A stretch of DNA of 64,000 bases. It comes from Gnetum montanum. Lineage: Eukaryota > Streptophyta > Gnetopsida > Gnetales > Gnetaceae. The position numbers and the translations under genes are program-made. The notes under the pieces are model-generated. The model made no database searches. It was not told the origin of the DNA and saw only the letters and a list, made by a program, of their open reading frames with translations. Shown here piece by piece: positions 11,276 through 23,559 of this stretch. The stretch is from assembly GCA_015680685.1 (NCBI GenBank), contig MNCI01026654.1, positions 63,110 through 127,109 on the forward strand, written 5' to 3'. Every line of letters begins with the position of its first letter. The stretch's first letter is position 1.

Positions 11276-12559
11276 ATAAAAATAATAAGTAATTAATAAA
11301 AATATCAAAAAAAAACATTTAAACAACTAAGGTCATGTAACCTTAAATCTTAAAAAAGAAATAAAACAAATATAAATAAAAAAAATTAGGCAAATATGCT
11401 ATTGTTCTTACAAAAATCAGGAGTAATGTATCATCACTCATAACATGTCTAGAGCCACACATGCTCATAAATATTTTGGAAAATAGTAAACAACAAGTAG
11501 AAATTCACACAATAGGCTTATATTAATCACACCAAGATCATTGTTGGAGATACAAGTCAAAGCTAATGAATGCTTAGAGTAGGAATTCTTTCTAGGAGTA
11601 ATGTGCATCATTAGAAATCTCTCTAGTCTAATGCCTCTCATCATTCTACATACATCTATTTGTAGCTGAAGCTCAAAGCATTAGGGCACTATAGGTAGTG
11701 CTTTTACAACTAAGCACATAATACAAGCTAGTGCATTACAACCAAGACTTCACTATAAGCACTATACATAGTGCACTACAACAAGACTACAGACAATATG
11801 AAAGTAGCTTTATAAAAGAAAATTATTGTATAGGCTAATGAATCTTCATAATTATAGCATCACGCATCTCCTAGAGAATCATAGCTCCTATTTGAGTCAA
11901 CTTCCTCATCAGGTAGAGGTGAATTATAAACATCCAAATTTATTGGAGAAGAAGGGCCTCTATAAATATATTGAGATTTAAAAGAATCTCTATACCAATG
12001 CATTCTATCCATCCCTGGATCTAAACATGCTAGTTGTAGAATGCAAGGTACTAGTGAATGGACCTCATAATTTCAATTAATATCATGTTGGTTTGTAGTA
12101 TACACTTCATGATAGAAGGAAAAATAATATGGAGCATTCTAATCAAAGAATTTGGAAATACAAGAGGTGACAAAATATGCTAGTGGCTTAGAGAATCTTT
12201 TAATATATGTACTTACAGCTTGGAGATTTCCATAGAATATATAATCTCCATTAGGCTCATTTCAAAATTCCTAAAGATGTCTAGGATAGAAAGGATGATA
12301 ATAGATATGAGTAAGGCCAAACTAATTCCATTATAATCAAAACACTTCATTTGGTAGGATCCAAGGATTTAATTTAATTTTGTATACATGAAAAAGAGGT
12401 GGTTGGTACCTAATCTAGTTAAAGGTATGTTCCAAGCGAAGGAACTAAAGAATATGAAGTTCCATTCATGTATAGACTCAGATTTTTTGATTAGGATATG
12501 AATTAGCTAAACTGGCACAATCAGTAATAGTGTATACCTTTGATGAACGTGATGTTTAA

Positions 12560-13320
12560 GATAGACTTCACTCTAGGTAGTTTTTAATATTAGAGACTAT
12601 AAATATGTGTTTTAGGGTCCAATGAGAAGGATTTTCTACAAGTTTTTCATTTAGAAGTTTGCAATCCCATGTCAAATATTGGAAAAATCGAGGAACGTAG
12701 TTTACATAACCTAAAAACCATTGTATTTTTGTTTTGTCTTGGATCTCATCAAGAGAATTCCTTATTGATTCTATGACATGTGGTTATAGTGCAATTGTCC
12801 AATTTTGTATGTCTATTCCTAAGAATTGGATAGAGCACTGAGCAATGGTTATTTTTGTTGGAGAAAGGACTAATCCATTTTTGTCGATTAATTGCCTAAA
12901 GATTTGGAGATGTTCTATATTTTTTTGAGGATTTTTACTCATAATTAAAATATCATCTATATATACTAAAATAAAAGGGTATTTATAAGAGATATGATCC
13001 ATACATTTTTGGAAAATAGAGGGGATAGTCTTGATACCAAAAAGTAGGATTGTCCATTCATAAAGAGTAGCTAGAATGATAAAAGCTATTTTTTAGTGGT
13101 CTTTAGGATGAACTTGGATGTTTAAACTAATATATGTCTTTGATCATTCTTTCCAAAGATGGAATGGTATAATGTGCCATTTCCATATAGATACTTCTGC
13201 ATATGAATTTATTAAAACATCTATAGGATATGCCTTATAATGTTTAATCTTAATAAAGTAAGTACATATAGGTAAACTAGTTTTGGCCTAACTATTTGTA
13301 CTCACTAGTAGTATGGGAAT
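12560..13320 (-). pseudogene. Protease-RT fragment (left viral copy)
   Basis: The clearest part is an open stretch at 12784-13002 with FILVYIDDILIMSKN, where YIDD (12952-12963) is the reverse transcriptase catalytic motif, followed by IQFLGIDIQNW. Upstream (13180-13320) is the start of the protease region. The two are joined directly: several hundred bases of protease and N-terminal RT present in the right arm are missing here. Caulimovirid polymerases have this PR-RT-RNase H order. The copy is clearly inactive. Confidence 0.75.
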
Positions 13321-13669
13321 TTATTGTATTTCCTCTTGGTATTTTTGTTGTTGATATCTTTCTTCAATCCTTTCTACTTCTTCAATCACATGTGTGGTCA
13401 TCTGAATGAATCATTTTAGTTGGTCAATGCAGTGCAAGAGCATTATTGATTCATCTAGTTTTTGTGATTGGCATTTTTGAGCCTAAATTTATTCTTCATG
13501 CTCTTCTAATTATTCTATTGGTTCTTCCCGTTAGTCAGGTTGAAGTTGGGATTCTAGAAAGTGAAACCATCTTTCTTCTATCAACATACGTTGTTCATCA
13601 AGCTCTCTTTCTTTGTCTTTAATTTGTCTATTGAGGACCATAATTTCATTGATCTCACTAATTAGGAGT

Positions 13670-14880
13670 TCATATTTTTCTTGTTGTAACTTGTCTAGCT
13701 ATATTTTTTATCATTTTGTATAGAGGATCTCTTTGTATTGGATGTAGAGAGTCATTAGCTAGTATGTTCATTGAACATGCATAATAATCTCCATCATCAT
13801 CATCATCATCAATATAGTGATTATTTGGATCATACTCAAAATCACTAATAACATAATTAGTATATTCATTTGATTCTATTAAGATATCTCCTAGTTCAAA
13901 AGTAGTGTTTTCATATACTATAAAATCATAAGATTTTTCAAATAAATTACGTTGAATAATGAAATTAAATTTGTGAGGATATTTGGGTTTTCTCGAACAA
14001 TTTGTAGAAAGGAAATTTCCTTGACAAAGGAAAAATTGGATGGATTTTATATCTTGCTTAGTTTTCCTATGTTTGAACATCCCTCAGAATATTCTACCAG
14101 TGTTTTTTGAACATCATTATTTTTTAGGTTTTTATTAACAACAATGGTGCTGTTTAGGTTTTCTATAGGAGTGTCTATTGTTTGAGGATTTAAAATCATG
14201 GTCTTTGGGGTAGATTTCTTAGTAGAAGGATTTGCCTAATTTCTTTTTTCTTTCTTTCATTTTTTATGCCTAGATATCCTAACATATTATTTTATTAGTA
14301 TGCTTAATATATTGTTGAATTTCACTAAAATTCATTTTTTCTACTAATCTCCCATGTCTATATAGGTCTTGTTGGTTTTTTTTATAAAAAATAGATGAAA
14401 AGCTTCAATTAAATGTTCTTTAGTTGTCCAATCATGTGTTAGCATTCCTCTATAATACCAATCTTTCATTATAGTAAAGAAAGGTCTTATATCCTTAATA
14501 TTATCTAATTTAGCCCTAAGAAACTTCTTTCTATATTGATCATCATAGTTAGTTTTATCTCTTATAAATTGTTTAGTAATAACACTGATGAAGAGTATGG
14601 GAGGTTCTTCTAAAAGTTGGATCCTAATTTTTGGGTTAATTTGGTTTCACTAACAATGTAAGTTTTCTAAAAAGTTGAATACACAATTCTGCATTGCATG
14701 TTTTGTTGATTTTCTTTCTAGGACAACTTGGTAGTTAATTGATCCATTGATTCTATCAATAACATTTTGTCATTCATGTAATTCTAACCCATCCATCCTA
14801 TAATTTGGATCCCTTTCACTCATCATTTTAGAAGAGACCTAAGGATATTCTTCTTCTTGGCTAGCTTCTTCTTCTTCATA
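13670..14880 (-). pseudogene. Coat-protein-like and acidic region (left viral copy)
   Basis: Counterpart of about 18460-19680 in the right arm. The open stretch at 13670-14080 contains a run of Asp residues (encoded by ATC repeats near 13793-13812) followed by GDYYACS. The preceding part (14120-14760) pairs with the right-arm block that carries a Lys/Cys-rich remnant where a caulimovirid coat protein has its zinc knuckle. The frame is broken in many places. The function is inferred from order and from the paired copy. Confidence 0.45.
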
Positions 14881-15889
14881 ATCCATGACTTATGAGGATC
14901 CCTCATTAACATTAATTAATTTTTCTTTTCCTTTTTGTTCAAGTGTGGATTTAGTATATCTATTTTTTTATTGATGATTGTTTTATGGATTCTTTTGGAG
15001 GAGATTCTACATTTATACCATAAGCTGGCATTTCATTGGCTTTGTTCGAACTTGCATTATTTTGTTTTGGCACTTAGCATTTGATAGGAATTTCTATGTG
15101 ATCTACCTTCTTCTATTTTTAACTACTTCATTAAGGCATATTTTAGAAGTAAACAATTTAGAACTAAGGTGAGATTTTGCTTGGTTTTAATGTTTAATAG
15201 TGTCTGTAGGTGAGTTGATGGATAGTTTTTGGTAGATGATATGAGTTGTTTCAACTGCTTTTTGTTGCTTTACAGAATTTACACTTTAGGTTTGCACATG
15301 TTCTTTATTAAAATTTTCTTCAGAACTTTCTACTTTCCTATTCATGTTGATTCTAAGTAGAGAATCACATTCTACATAATGATATGCAATTCCATGTCTT
15401 AGGGTAGATGGATGGGTGTGGAATCTATCTATTTTTGGTTCTATGCATTGTGATGTTTCTACCTACATGGGTTTAGTTTTTGTAGAACTATCTCCTTCAA
15501 GGATTTTCCCAACATCAATTTTTATTCCTAATTCTTCAAACAAAGCTTTTAATCCTTTTCCTATTTTATCTTTAGGTTTTGATTCAAGTTTAGGCTCACT
15601 AATTCTAAAAGATCTATGCTAGAAAATTAGAGTAGTAGAAGGTTTATGTAGAATGCTTTTACTACTTGATTCAAGAAGATCATTTATAATAAAAGGATCT
15701 AGTTTAATGAACCTTGATGTTTTAATAATGAACTTATAGCATTTTCTACCTGACTCGTCTAGTTTTTCTAATGGGATAAAATCATAGAAATCTTCTATAG
15801 TGTCATCTAAGGATAGAGTGTGTGAATTCGAAGATCTTCAATGTTGATATTTATACCATATTCTATATTGAATGATCCTACTTATATGG

Positions 15890-16260
15890 CTTATTGTCTA
15901 AAGGGAAGGAGAGTTTTTATGCTAGTGGTAGAAAAAAGCTTAAAACATAATCTAGTTTCTATAGGTGTGTATACACTACCATAATGCATTTCTACTAGAA
16001 TATAAACTCTAAGCATTAGAGAATCATATAGGTTTTTGTCTTTGAGGGAAAGCATGAAATTGGGAAGAGTGACTACGAGCACATTTCCTTCTAATCTATC
16101 CCTTTCTTGTGTGATGATAGCGTCTTCAAAATTTTTAAATCTTTTATCCACTAAGGGTATCTAGTATGAGTTTTGTAGGTAATAATTGAAGTGGGGGTGA
16201 ATGTGGATATCAAGTTCTACTATATGAACATAGTTATAACCTTTTCATTTCCATTCCTCA
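15890..16260 (-). pseudogene. Movement-protein-like region (left viral copy)
   Basis: In caulimovirids the movement protein carries the genome through plasmodesmata. The frame at 15891-16151 holds VTLPNFMLSLKDKNLYDSL, then a conserved stretch ending in LLPFRQ. The pattern of a hydrophobic strand, a 'xSLxDxNLxxxL' block and further strands resembles the 30K-type movement domain. The right copy has the matching block at 17060-17356. The assignment rests on pattern and on position upstream of coat and polymerase, so it is moderate. Confidence 0.5.
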
Positions 16261-16667
16261 ACCTCCCTCAAGGAAAAAAAGGAGATCAAGATTGGATGAA
16301 GCCTAGTACCAAATATTTCTAAATTGAATTCACTATAATGCATAGAAAGGAATGACTGCATCAAATGTAGGCTACTAAGCAAGTAAATCTCATGTTGTTT
16401 CGGGAGTAGTGCTAAAGTAGAACATGAAGTAGCAGTGCAATAGTGAGATAAATGACATGTATGAAAAGGTACTTGGAAGAGGCTTGGTTGAAGCCATGAG
16501 AAGTAATAGGAGAGCACTCAATGAATTAGACTAGGTATAGCAATGCAACTTACTTTTCCATTTCTTGGTCTTATTGCATGCTTTATGCCTCCATCAAATC
16601 AACAAGAACAATAAGTATTTAAGAACAACAACAAAAAACACATGACAACTAGGACCATAGAACACAT

Positions 16668-16679
16668 AGTAAGAAAGAT
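16668..16679. other. Centre of the viral palindrome
   Basis: A 12-bp unpaired spacer between the two arms. Sequence to the left, read on the minus strand, matches sequence to the right with mismatches and small gaps, for example around 16640-16667 against 16680-16710. Confidence 0.7.
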
Positions 16680-17059
16680 ATGTTTCATGAGGTCCTATTT
16701 GTCCTACATGTTTTTTTGTTGTTCATGGAAACTTACCATGCTTGTTGATTTGGCATAGGCATAAATCATGCAGTAAGGTTGAGGAATGGCAAAGTAAGTC
16801 ATGTTTCTGTACCAACTCTAGTTCATTAATTGTTCTCCTCTCAGTTCTCATGGCTTGATCCAAGACTCTTCTAGGTACCTCTTCATACACATGTCATTTA
16901 TCTCACTATTTCATTGCTACTTCATGTTCTATTTTACCATCACTCTTAAAATAGCATGAGATCTACCAACTTAGTAGCCTACATCTAATGTAGTTGTTTC
17001 TCTCCATGTATTTTAGTGAATGAGATTTAGAGACTTCTATTTCTAGACTTCATCTAATC

Positions 17060-17640
17060 TTGCTCTCTTTTTTTACATTTGGAGAGATTGAGGAATGGAA
17101 ACATAAGGGTTACAACTATGTTCACATCACTAAACTTGACATTCACATTTATTGCCACTTTAATTATCACTTAAAAAATCCATACTGGATATCTTTAATA
17201 GATACTCTCCCCAAATTCACTCCCTCTCATAGAGATAAAAACCTCTATGACTCCTTAATGCTTATAGTCTATATTCCAATCAAGATTCATTATGAAAGTT
17301 TTTATGAAACAATAGAAATAGATTATGTTTTAAGCTATTCTCTATTAGTAGCATAAAAACCCCTTTCACATTTGGATAGCAAGCCATTTCAGTAAGATCC
17401 TCTAACATACAATACGACATAAATATCTACATAGAAGATATTTCAATTCACACCCTTTATCCTTAGATAGATGATATCCTAGAAGATTTATATGATTATA
17501 TCCCATCAAGAAAACCAGGTGGATCAGATAGAAAATGCTATAAGGTCAATCTTAAAACACCAAGGTTCACTGAACTAGATCCTTTTGTTGTAGGCAATCT
17601 TTTCAAATTAAGTAGTAAAAGTATTCTACATAAACCTCAT
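17060..17640 (+). pseudogene. Movement-protein-like region (right viral copy)
   Basis: The open stretch at 17060-17356 includes YNYVHITKLDIHIYCHF and KNLYDSLMLIVYIPI, the same blocks as in the left copy in the same order. The hydrophobic strand spacing resembles 30K-type caulimovirid movement proteins. It lies downstream of a leader that starts at the palindrome centre and upstream of the linker and coat regions. It ends in stops after 17356 but homologous sequence continues. Confidence 0.5.
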
Positions 17641-18540
17641 ACTACCCTAATTCTCCATTGTAGATCTTTCAAGATTAGTGAGCTTGAAATTGAATCAAAA
17701 TCCAAAGATAAAATTGAAAAAAGATTAAAAGCCTTGTTTGAAGAATTAGGAATAAAAACTGATGTTAGGAAAATCCTTGAAGGAGAAAGTTCCACAAAAT
17801 CTATACCCATGGAGGTAGAAACATTAAAACCCTTAGAGAAAGAAATAGAAATAGACATATCTTGTACTCATCCATTATCTCTAAGGCATAGAACTACTTA
17901 TCATTTCACAGAATGTAATACCCTACTCCACATCAATATGAATAGGAAAGTAGAAATTTTTGAAGATGAGTCTAATAGAGAACATGTACCAACCCAAGAT
18001 GTAAATTTCACAGAACATCAAAAATTAGCTAAAATAATTCATATCCTCTATAAAAAATTATCTATTAACCCACCTATAGACACTATTAAACTTCAAATCT
18101 GGGAAAAGTATCACCTGAGTTCTACATTGTTTACCTCTAGAAGATGCCTTACTAAAGTACTCAAAACACAAAAAACATAGATATGATAGCAACTGCTATA
18201 AAATGCTGGGTACCAAAACAATCAACTATAGTCCTATGAAAGCTAATGAGATCCTAGGTTATGGTACAAATGTATAATATCCTCCATCTAAATCCACACA
18301 ACATGACTCATTTGGACCCTCTAGAACATCTAGATATATTAGAACCAAAAGGAAAAGGAAAATTAATTAATGCCAATGAAGGATTCTCACAAGTTATTGA
18401 TTATGAAGAAGAAGAAACTAGCCAAGAAGAAGCTCATCATGCCCATCCCAATCCTAAAGAATTTGTTCAAGTCTCTTCTAGAATGATGAGTGAAAGGGAT
18501 CCAAAATATATCATGGATAGGCTAGAACCACATGAATGAT
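17640..18540 (+). pseudogene. Linker region between movement and coat parts (right viral copy)
   Basis: Two open stretches, 17734-18180 and 18261-18539, are rich in Glu and Lys. The first begins FEELGIKTDVRKILEGE and looks helical. The second contains IDYEEEETSQEEAHHAH, a strongly acidic segment, as often found before caulimovirid coat proteins. The left arm has the inverted equivalent at about 14780-15700. The exact roles cannot be assigned. Confidence 0.4.
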
Positions 18541-18549
18541 AAAAGGTTA

Positions 18550-19660
18550 TTAAAATAATAAATGGATTCATTGACCACTAAGATGTCCTAGAATGAAAAT
18601 CAACAAAACATGCAATGCAAAATTATGTATTTAGCTTTTTAGAAACCTTACATCATTGGTGGAACCAAATTAACTTAGAAATTAGGATCCAAGTTTTAGA
18701 AGGACCTTCCATACTCTTCATCAGTGCTATTACTTAAGAATTTATAGGAGATAAAAATGACCATGATGATGAGTATAAAAAGAAGTTTCTTAAAGCTACA
18801 TTAGATAAAATTAAGGATATAGGATCCTTCTTTTCTAAAATGAAAGGTTGGTATTATAAAGGAAAGATAACACATGAAAAGATAGTGAAAGAACATTTAA
18901 TTTGAGCTTTTCCTTTGCCATTTTTAAAAAAATACCAACAAGACCTGTATTGACATGATTTATTAGTGGAATTAATGAACTTTAGTAAAATTAGGCAATA
19001 TATTGAACATACCAATAAAATAATATGTTAGGTTATCAAAGCACAAATAAAAATGAAAGAAACTAAAAAGAAATTAGGCAAACATTTCTATCAAGAAATA
19101 TGCCCCAAAGACCATGGATTTAAATCTTCTAAGGAGAGATACTCTTACAAGAAGCATAAAAAATGTTGTTGCTATCAAAATAAAGCTTAAAAAAATGGCA
19201 TCCAAATAATACTAGTATGGTCTCCCAAGGAATTTTTAAATGTAGAAAAACCAAACAAGATAAAAACTCCATTCAATTTTTTCTTTGTCAAGGTAACCAA
19301 CTTACATGAAATTATCCAAAAAAACATAATAATCCTCGTGAAATCAAATTCATTACTCAACATAATCTATCTTAAAAATATTATGCATTTATAGTAAATG
19401 AAAATACTACTTTCAAACTAGGGGATATTTTAATAGAATTAGATGAATATTCCAATTATGTCATTAGTGATTATGATTATGATCCAAACAATCATTACAC
19501 TGATGATGATGATGATGGAGATTATTATGTATGCTTAATCAATACTCTAGTTGATGAGACTTTGGATCTTATCAAAAGATATCCCTTATAAAAAATAATA
19601 AAGAAGTAGCTAGACAAGTTCTAGGAAGGGAAAGCTAAACATTTAATTAGTGAGATCAAT
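18550..19660 (+). pseudogene. Coat-protein-like region (right viral copy)
   Basis: Several frames carry recognisable pieces: a helical stretch with KKKFLKATLDKIKDIGSFF, then a Lys/Tyr-rich block ending KKHKKCCCYQ, where caulimovirid coat proteins carry a CxCxxC...H...C zinc knuckle. The remaining knuckle residues are lost to a stop. After it comes an acidic Asp-rich segment near 19498-19520, shared with the left arm. Frameshifts and stops are frequent. Confidence 0.5.
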
Positions 19661-20019
19661 CAAATCATGGTCCTCAATAGGAAAATTAAAGTCAAAGAAA
19701 GGAAACTTGATAAAAAATGGATGTTGATTGAAGAAAGATGGTTCTACCAAAAATCTCAACCACACTCTGATGAATGGGAAGAACCATCAAAATAGCCAAA
19801 AGAGGAGCATGAAGAACAACTTCAATCTTAAAACTTCCAACCAACAAAGCTTTATGAATCAATCATTCACGTAGATGGCATTCATTCAGATGGTTACACA
19901 AGAGATTGATGAATTAGAAAGAATTAAATAATGTTACCAATGACAATAATATCAAGAAGAGAAATAGACAATGCCTATGCTATGAGTAAGTCAAATAGCT
20001 AGGCAAACACTAGTTTACC

Positions 20020-20345
20020 TATATACATTCTCTTTATAAATATTAAACTCTATAAGGCTTATCCTATAGACATTTTAATAGACTCATGTGCTGAAGTATC
20101 TATAGCTAAGTGTCATATAATATCATCCCATATATGGGAAGAATGTCCTAAAACATATATCAGATATAATACTCAAAAAGTAGGCAGCCAACATAAAGTA
20201 GAAAATCCTATTAGAATGCCTAATGGAAAAATCATCACATTCATAGTCATCCACTATGAAATGAGATCTTATGATCTTATAGTAGGGACAGATAATTTAG
20301 AATCTTTAGAATCCTACACAATTGGGCCTACCTACATAATGATAT
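20020..20345 (+). pseudogene. Protease region (right viral copy)
   Basis: A frame open from about 20020 to 20340 reads INIKLYKAYPIDILIDSCAE, where IDSC stands at the place of the aspartic protease D-T/S-G motif. Further on, YDLIVGTDNLESL resembles the conserved hydrophobic-Gly-x-Asp segment. The Gly of the active site is not present, so this would be a dead enzyme. It follows the coat-like region and precedes RT, the normal caulimovirid order. Confidence 0.6.
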
Positions 20346-20439
20346 CTGAAATAAACTTGTAAAGATAATTAGATTCCACTAGTTAGTTATTCTACTCAAC
20401 TAACCACAAAAAAGGAACCTAATAACCAATGGTTAGTTA

Positions 20440-20630
20440 ATAGTATTTCTAAATTAGAAACTTGATTTTCTCAAATAAAAATGGATTTGTTAATTTTATC
20501 AAGTGATGATCCAACTATATTTAGATATAAAAAAGAGCATTAATGTACCATTGAATTTAACGATAGTGTCAAAGTCAATACTAAAGCTCATCACATTGGT
20601 GTTGGTACATTTTGGCCATTTCATCGAACA
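20440..20630 (+). pseudogene. N-terminal RT piece (right viral copy)
   Basis: A frame with stops contains LSSDDPTIFRYKKEH and FNDSVKVNTKAHHIGVG, in the position between protease and the RT palm. It ends where non-viral sequence begins. The left arm lacks this part. Assignment is by position. Confidence 0.4.
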
Positions 20631-20747
20631 AAGATATGAGATGATTGAAACCTTCAAAATATTTCATTAGAACTATTGAAATGGCAAGATGTAGGTTGAA
20701 AAGGTATTGATTCTTTTCACTCGATAAAAAATATTGGATGAGATGGG

Positions 20748-20990
20748 TTGCATCTATTCTCCCTAATATTAATTCTTCAAATGGTCAGTTTTATGCAAAG
20801 CTTCATTTTTGGTTCAATTACTGAGGAGTTGAGCAAGTGTAAGAGTATGGTGTTTCTTGATTTGAGTTCAAATGAGCTTACTGGAAACATTCCTACACAT
20901 CTCCCAATTCCTTGCATAATGAATGTACCTTAATGTCAGTGGTAATTCTTTGGCAGAAAATGAGGGCTCACTTTTTATTTAAATTAATTT
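20748..20990 (+). pseudogene. LRR receptor-like kinase fragment
   Basis: The open stretch includes ELSKCKSMVFLDLSSNELTG followed by NIPTHLPIPC, a textbook plant LRR unit (LxxLxLSxNxLxGxIP). Just after the stop, in the following bases, come residues fitting a further unit. Only one to two repeats are present, and no kinase or transmembrane part is found nearby. The LP-x-PC ending recalls RPK2-like receptors, but this is a weak inference from memory. A fragment of a host gene captured by, or lying between, repeats is most likely. Confidence 0.65.
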
Positions 20991-21079
20991 GGGATGGGAG
21001 ATTTTCCATCAAACCTGTTAATTTCCGCATTCAAAGATAACATGAGGCATAAGATGAGAGAACAAATCATCCATAGGCA

Positions 21080-21650
21080 ACCATATTACGTAAATGAATA
21101 CAAACTGATCTAAAACAGAGTTACCGCAAAATCATCGTAGTTATATCTTCTAAGAAATTCTTGGTTGAGTGACAAACATATTCCATTAAGCCTAAGAGGC
21201 TGAACATCCACAATGCTATCTGGAAACATATGCTAGTTGCAGCCTTGTATCATCACTATTTCCAAAGACTTGAGACACCCTTCAATCCTAGCAATGGTTC
21301 TAAGGTGGTCAAAACCAACTACACTAAGCTCTGAAAGTTTGAAGACTAACTGCATGTGGATAGATTCAACCATCGTACATGTATTCATGATGAGCCATCT
21401 CATGTTTAAAATATTTGCTAGTGTGGATAGCAATCCTTTCAATGGAGGGAAATCTACAATCTCCTAAAGTACCAAATTTTTTGAAGTTGTAGATAGTTGA
21501 AGGCAATTGCTGTAAATTCTAGAAATCGCATATAAGTAGGTATCCCAGTTGCTGAAGGTTCCCTAGATATTCAAGAAGCTATTACAGATGGCCAACACAA
21601 GTCCTACCACTTTGCTGCAGCCTAGCAACGTGCTCAATAGCAACGTCAAC
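21080..21650 (-). pseudogene. LRR fragment of a disease-resistance-like gene
   Basis: The minus-strand frame at 21233-21442 reads FKLSELSVVGFDHLRTIARI, then EGCLKSLEIVMIQGCN. The L-x-x-L-x-V-x-G and 'LKSLE...I.GC' spacing is typical of the C-terminal LRRs of TIR/NB-ARC proteins. Beyond a stop it continues with a segment containing VDVQPLRLNGICLSLNQEFL. No NB-ARC motif is seen. Length and stops show it is a remnant. It is opposite in strand to the receptor fragment beside it. Confidence 0.5.
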
Positions 21651-22139
21651 CCAAAAATTAGCAGAAATTCATGGCCTGCATCAAGCCCTAGCGATACCAC
21701 CGTTACTGACGAATCTGAAAGAACTTAACCGTGAACCATCACTAAGGATTTATAGGAAGATGTGGCAGCTACCAGGGAACCATGCGTAGAAGTAGTTTCA
21801 ACTACTGCGGTATTTTTTGGAGGTGCAACTTGCATGATGAGTTCAGCGGAGGTGTGGCTGCACATTGCAGAAGCTCATTGAGCAAAATCAGTAGCTGGCT
21901 AAACAACAAAGCACCTCCTCCACAAATATTTTTAACGTTCTTACTTTTGATAAGGCATATTTTCATGTTTTGAAAAAATAAACTCATCGGTTGTTCCCCC
22001 AATCCATTTTCATTCTACTACATCCATTTGTAAAGTTCTAGTTTCTTCACTAGACATTGAGGTCTCTTCTTGTAAAAATGAAACATTTCTACAGCTTTGT
22101 GACTTAACTAGAGGTAAACATTGGATGCAAATATTGTAT

Positions 22140-22750
22140 ACCCCTATGAATTCTTAAGGAAAAAGTATTATAAGAAAAAATAAAAAAGAAGAACTTGTTG
22201 AATATTTATCTAATATCCTACACTTTTCAATTGTAGCTTATCGGTGGTTACAACCACCCAAAATTTTTGTAACTTACCTAACTTGTTGGGCAAGTTGCTT
22301 GGGAGAGAAGTTAGCAAAGATATTTTTAATGTAACTACCTTTTGAGACCTATAAAAAGGATTCAGGGGTAAGAAGAAATATCATCACAAGGGGGGACAAT
22401 ACAACACTTTTGAGAAGACATTGATATCACACTTTCAAAGGCTACTAGCTAGCACTTGGGCTCTCACTTGGAGACACCCTTTGGGTCTTGGGAGAAGAGC
22501 ATTTGTAAAGAAGAAAGTATGAAAGATTGCTTGTAAGATGACTTGCTAAAGAAAAGATTTCAGCCTCTTTGTCATGGTCCTATGAGTTATGTTTTTTTTT
22601 ATTTTTTATTTTGTTTAGATTGATTAGCTAGTGGTTTAGATAGTATCATCCTTGGCAAGCAATTTTGGGATTTTTAGATTGCTCTTATTATTCTTGTTGC
22701 CCGATAAAAAATTTCTGTTAAAATTTTGCCATAGAAGCGCTTGTGTTTAA
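22140..22750 (+). repeat. Possible LTR or promoter-bearing repeat
   Basis: Contains a TATA-like TATAAAAAGG near 22351 with an AT-rich upstream stretch and a downstream transcribed-leader-like stretch. No partner copy, PBS or PPT is present in the window, so the call is tentative. Confidence 0.25.
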
Positions 22751-23559
22751 AAGCCTTAAGAGCATTTTAGTAGTAAATTTTATTATTGTGCAACGTATAA
22801 GAACTGCTATTGAGATCGTTGTAAGAGAGCCTCTGCTTGTAGTCATGCCGTTGAACGATTCAATAGTTAAGAGGGTTCAAAAAATCTTTGGTATTTTGAT
22901 GGGACCAGAATCACTTCTTTTTATCTTTAAAGTGAATCTCCGTGGTATTTCAATCAGAAATTGTTGAGTCTTTTGAAGGTTCTGTTGAATGCAATTGTTG
23001 ACATCCATTATCTAGCCAAAATGGAGTCTCGTACATGATNAGAGTTTTGCTCAAATGTTTTTACAAAATTTTATTTGTTACAAGTAGGTATTATAAGGAT
23101 CGCATAGACTAGGCAATTGAACAAAATAGGAACTCTCAAAAACTCATAGTACTTGACAAAGTTGGCTGAATCTCTTATTGATAAGTCATTTGTAGTTTAC
23201 ACACAATGCAATCATTTCATTTTCACAACTGCACACCGCAACAGCACACACACATACTCACATTAACTATTGAGTCTATTTGGAGGTATCTAGGCCTTGG
23301 TGTTGCCAGAGACCAACAAGCACCTAAATCCTGTTCGAGGACACTCATTGGCAGTTGCGTCCCAAATGGTCGCCAACAATTGGGATCCCTTCTTCACTAA
23401 AAGTAGAATGTGAATAAGAAATTAAACTATTGCTAGAAAAGAAACTTATCCAACTTAGCAATAGTATGTTCACTTGTGCCACCTTTTATGTAAATACGAG
23501 AGTAGAGTAATTAAGGTGGAAAATGCTTGGTCATTTACTATAAACCTCTTAATGATTTG

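Larger units (their letters stand above)
11870..16667 (-). mobile_element. Endogenous caulimovirid copy, left arm of palindrome
   Basis: A minus-strand copy of pararetrovirus-like sequence. From 16667 downwards it has a leader, a movement-protein-like region, a linker, a coat-protein-like region, an acidic/charged region and a polymerase fragment. It is the inverted counterpart of 16680-25520, and the pairing can be followed from the centre to the outer end (11890 pairs with about 25460). It lacks the stretch between protease and the RT palm that the right arm has. Many frameshifts and stops make it a fossil. I see no LTRs or integrase, which fits a caulimovirid and not an LTR element. Confidence 0.75.
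20640..23550. other. Non-viral insert inside the right viral polymerase
   Basis: The viral polymerase stops near 20630 and resumes near 23560. The interval holds an LRR receptor-like fragment (plus), an LRR disease-resistance-like fragment (minus), an LTR-like promoter stretch and about 0.8 kb with nothing I can identify (22750-23550, with a single N at 23040). No clear terminal repeats or target duplication were found at the two ends. Confidence 0.55.
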
